Source: Alphaproteobacteria bacterium (GTDB lineage: Bacteria > Pseudomonadota > Alphaproteobacteria > Ferrovibrionales > Ferrovibrionaceae). From it: a stretch of 64,000 bases of DNA. The notes below the pieces were generated by a model. The model did no database searches. It saw only the letters and a list, made by a program, of their open reading frames with translations, and had not been told where the DNA came from. The translations under genes and the position numbers were made by a program. Each line of letters opens with the position of its first letter. Position 1 is the first letter of the stretch. The stretch covers positions 124,001-188,000 of the forward strand of contig JAFKFH010000007.1 in the NCBI GenBank assembly GCA_017307375.1, written 5' to 3'. This document shows positions 62,501-64,000 of the stretch, piece after piece.

Positions 62501-62924
62501 TCGCTCGACGGTCGCCAACATCGTCGAGGCGATCGCCGACTACGCCGCCGGCGAGCCGGCGATCCCGCTTTCTGCGGTCGACCGCATCATCGCCATCGGG
62601 TCAGACCGGATGATGGCGGCGGTGGCCGCGGCACGCCATGGCGTGCTGGCCCGCCACCTCAAGGCGGCGCATCTCGCCATCGGCTCGATCAATTCGCCGA
62701 TGCAGTGCATGATGAAGGAGATTTGCGCCCAGTGCCTGCAGCCGCAGGTCGATCCGGCGACCGGCGCGACCACCCATGTCTTTTCCTGCTTCAACCAGGA
62801 CCAGCCGCTCGACTGCGTCGACTGGCCGGCGCTGAACGACCGGCTGCGCCAGAATGCGGCGCAGGAAAAGCTGACCCGGCAGTGGATCGACCGCAGCCTG
62901 AAGGGACTAGGTCTGCGGTCCTAG
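59514..62924 (+). CDS. Fused NfnAB-like FAD/Fe-S pyridine nucleotide oxidoreductase
   Basis: The 1136-residue protein joins three parts. Residues 1-220 are an N-terminal region I cannot assign. Residues about 230-790 form a GltD/NfnB-like unit with Cys clusters CDQANYCIWCHHQGKDSC and CNDCMKACIYQRQDP for iron-sulfur clusters. It has dinucleotide folds VLVAGMGPAGFTLAHHLMNE near 371 and VVVIGGGLTAIDAATEAMAY near 542. Residues about 815-1136 form a PyrK/NfnA-like ferredoxin reductase unit: FRPGQFYRLQNYE, LLVGGGLGNAVLFSIGRAF, and C-terminal cysteines in CMMKEICAQCLQPQ and FSCFNQDQPLDC. NfnAB bifurcates electrons between NADH, NADPH and ferredoxin; a similar role here is inference. Confidence 0.85.
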   Translation: MLELAFGFVTADLYRHDGLARLDAVFRQWLASRDPDLDDRLERARAASAPAPAELLIDLAPPAEAFVATLFGIEADVAAMRAEIVGLAPLAAVKRNFVQRVAVKGHDAASAAAIDGPVLRAALEDHIGQDFAELDFARAVLDWEAKDGCAEPLALARDYAAWATLSPAGQARHGGGVLFKVPRKTDPEHLVRHLVTDEAEGFPRHRLDPAHLRARDGFGLTDAGTDLAGACDQANYCIWCHHQGKDSCSKGLRDRQGAFRQSPFGVTLAGCPLEEKISEMHEVFAGGAAIGALAVITLDNPMAAATGHRICNDCMKACIYQRQDPVDIPQAETRILKSVLALPYGFEIYGLLTRWNPLNLRRPFPRPPSGRRVLVAGMGPAGFTLAHHLMNEGHFVVGIDGLKIEPLPGALADPSVPIRDIASLREDLDDRVMAGFGGVAEYGITVRWDKNFLKIVRLLLERRDRFLLLGGVRFGGTLTLDDAFAQGFDHVALAVGAGRPTVLELPHGLARGVRTASDFLMALQLTGAAKRSSIANMQLRLPVVVIGGGLTAIDAATEAMAYYPVQVEKFLDRYETLSRERGEAAVRAAFTPDEAVVADEFLVHGRAVRAERMQAAAEGRPPRLAALVQGWGGVTIAYRRRLIDSPSYTLNHEEVEKALEEGISFCEGLTPRAVDVDASGHAAALRLTGENGADVVLAARAVLVAAGTQPNTVLAREDAGNFVLAGKYFRAVDDSGATVTPERQMAKPAEPRVLLARHPDGRFVSFFGDLHPSYFGNVVKAMGSAAQGYPTVCRVLDQVTPAPISDAAFAARLRDNCQAHVHAVHRLTPTIVEVVVRAPQAARNFRPGQFYRLQNYEQISPRIDGTVLAMEGLALTGASVDTERGLLSTIVLEMGGSSDLCAHLRPGEPVVLMGPTGAPTHIAGGETVLLVGGGLGNAVLFSIGRAFREAGSRVLYFAGYKRMIDRYKVAEIEAAADVVVWCCDEAPGFAPGRPQDRSTVANIVEAIADYAAGEPAIPLSAVDRIIAIGSDRMMAAVAAARHGVLARHLKAAHLAIGSINSPMQCMMKEICAQCLQPQVDPATGATTHVFSCFNQDQPLDCVDWPALNDRLRQNAAQEKLTRQWIDRSLKGLGLRS

Positions 62925-62943
62925 TCCCCCGGGGCCTTGCACG

Positions 62944-64000
62944 TCAGCCGGCCAGCTTGCGCAGGAAGGCATCGATCTCGCCGCTGAGCTGGCCGGACTG
63001 CGCCGACAGGTCCTCTGCCACATTGCGGACGTTGCCGGCGGCCTCCTCGGCATCGCGGGCCGAGCGGCTGACAGCTTCCACGTGGCGGGCGGCGTCGCGC
63101 GTGCCGGTCGCGGCTTCGTCGACGTTGCGCGCAATTTCCGCCGTCGCGGCCGATTGCTGTTCGACCGCGGCGGCGACCGCGGCGGCGATCTGGTTGATCT
63201 GGTCGATGGTTTCGCCGATCCGGGCGATCGCCGTCGCGGCATCGCCGGTCGACTGCTGCACCCCGGCGATCTGCTGGCCGATTTCCTCGGTCGCCTTCGA
63301 CGTCTGGTTGGCCAGGCTCTTGACCTCGGAAGCCACCACCGCGAAGCCCTTGCCGGCCTCCCCGGCGCGTGCGGCCTCGATCGTGGCGTTCAGGGCCAGC
63401 AGGTTGGTCTGGCCGGCGATGGCGTTGATCAGCCCGACCACCTCGCCGATCTTCTCGGCGGCGGCACGCAGCCCGCGCATGATGCCGTCGGTCTGGCGCG
63501 CCTGATCGACGGCAAGCCCGGCAATCCGCGTGGTGTTGGCGATCTGGCTGGCGATCTCGCGGATCGACGCGGACAATTCCTCGGTGGCCGCCGAAACGGT
63601 CTGGACGTTGGCCGAGGCCTGCTCGGTCGCCGTCGACGCGGCGAGCGACCCCTTGGACGTCGCGTCGGCAACGGTCGCCAGCCGGCCGGCATCGCCGCGC
63701 AACGCGCCGGCCGCCCGGCCGACCCGATCGGCCAGCGCGCCGACCGAGCCGCGGAAGGCTTCGGCCAGGCGATTCAGCTCCTCCCGGCGGGCCTGTTCGG
63801 CCTGAACGCGCTGGCGCTCCTCGGCGGCGCGCATCTCGGCATCGGCCTTGACCCGGGCCGCCTCGATCTCGCGCTCACGCCGGCGTTCGGCCTCGCGCGC
63901 CTGTTCGTCGGCCTGGCGCTTCTCTGCCTCGGCCCGTCGATCGGCCTCCTCGCGGGCGCGGCGGTCCGCCTCCTCGCGCCGGCGGCTGTCGGCAGCTTCC
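62944..64000 (-). CDS. Methyl-accepting chemotaxis protein, C-terminal part
   Basis: The gene runs off the window; about 352 codons are visible and the start is missing. A highly charged Arg/Glu/Ala-rich coiled coil (for example EEADRRARE) leads into the signalling domain. The receptor hairpin tip reads [20 protein letters not shown], then [20 protein letters not shown]. These residues bind CheA and CheW. Methylation helices flank it ([20 protein letters not shown] and [20 protein letters not shown]). The sensor part is outside the window. The long charged linker is seen in alphaproteobacterial receptors with HAMP domains. It converges on the oxidoreductase gene. Confidence 0.92.
   Translation of the reverse strand, partial: EAADSRRREEADRRAREEADRRAEAEKRQADEQAREAERRREREIEAARVKADAEMRAAEERQRVQAEQARREELNRLAEAFRGSVGALADRVGRAAGALRGDAGRLATVADATSKGSLAASTATEQASANVQTVSAATEELSASIREIASQIANTTRIAGLAVDQARQTDGIMRGLRAAAEKIGEVVGLINAIAGQTNLLALNATIEAARAGEAGKGFAVVASEVKSLANQTSKATEEIGQQIAGVQQSTGDAATAIARIGETIDQINQIAAAVAAAVEQQSAATAEIARNVDEAATGTRDAARHVEAVSRSARDAEEAAGNVRNVAEDLSAQSGQLSGEIDAFLRKLAG

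Noticed and set aside
1-64000. CRISPR arrays, tRNA or rRNA genes, insertion sequences, prophage or integrase genes
   Set aside because: No direct repeat-spacer pattern, cloverleaf gene, transposase DDE motif or recombinase was seen on reading. A covariance-model scan was not possible here.

Overview
The window reads as a chromosomal segment of a high-GC, motile alphaproteobacterium, most likely of the Rhodospirillales type. The basis is the flaF/flbT pair, a short flagellin without a large variable domain, Mla-type lipid transport with a STAS-fused permease, GTG and TTG starts, and dense overlapping operons. No rRNA, tRNA, CRISPR array, transposase or phage gene was recognised.

Region 1 (1-24,350) is a flagellin glycosylation island. 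It opens with the end of a sugar cytidylyltransferase, then a PseG-PseH fusion and PseI (pseudaminic acid branch). A repeat protein of unknown function, FlaF, FlbT, a relic that looks like a decayed Maf gene, a DUF115/Maf glycosyltransferase, a TPR glycosyltransferase resembling Caulobacter FlmG, and the flagellin follow. The second half holds a legionaminic-acid-type branch: LegB, PtmE and LegC on the plus strand converge on a minus-strand operon of a small membrane protein, a CgeB-like glycosyltransferase, three tandem Maf paralogues, LegI, a FemAB/GNAT acyltransferase and LegF. Two nonulosonate pathways and at least six candidate transferases sit around one flagellin gene.

Region 2 (24,400-33,600) is mostly housekeeping: rhomboid protease, TypA/BipA GTPase, an acetylornithine deacetylase-like M20 peptidase coupled to a gamma-carbonic-anhydrase-like protein, Kup potassium transporter, an uncharacterised HGHFH protein, an orphan TRAP binding protein and a hydroxypyruvate isomerase-like protein.

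Region 3 (33,690-37,283) is an MlaE-MlaF-MlaD-lipoprotein operon for phospholipid or other lipid traffic across the envelope.

Region 4 (37,284-44,175) is a divergent TonB/ABC uptake locus. On one side is a FecB/FecCD/FecE-type importer. On the other is a TonB-dependent receptor translationally coupled to an FmdE-like protein and two related ThuA/amidotransferase-like proteins. An array of three GATNNT hexamers lies between them. The three accessory proteins make this the best candidate in the window for an undescribed system.

Region 5 (44,182-55,087) holds a xanthine/guanine phosphoribosyltransferase, an enoyl-CoA hydratase, a LysE exporter, a complete Dpp/Opp-type peptide ABC operon with a terminator after the binding protein gene, a universal stress protein, an M20 amidohydrolase and a metallo-beta-lactamase-fold hydrolase.

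Region 6 (55,095-64,000) carries a patatin-like protein interrupted by a polytopic membrane region, a phosphonate-monoester-hydrolase-like enzyme whose start codon overlaps that of a divergent small membrane protein, a 1136-residue fused NfnAB-like flavin/iron-sulfur oxidoreductase, and the C-terminal part of a chemotaxis receptor running off the end.

All assignments come from reading sequence motifs by eye; no database search was run.
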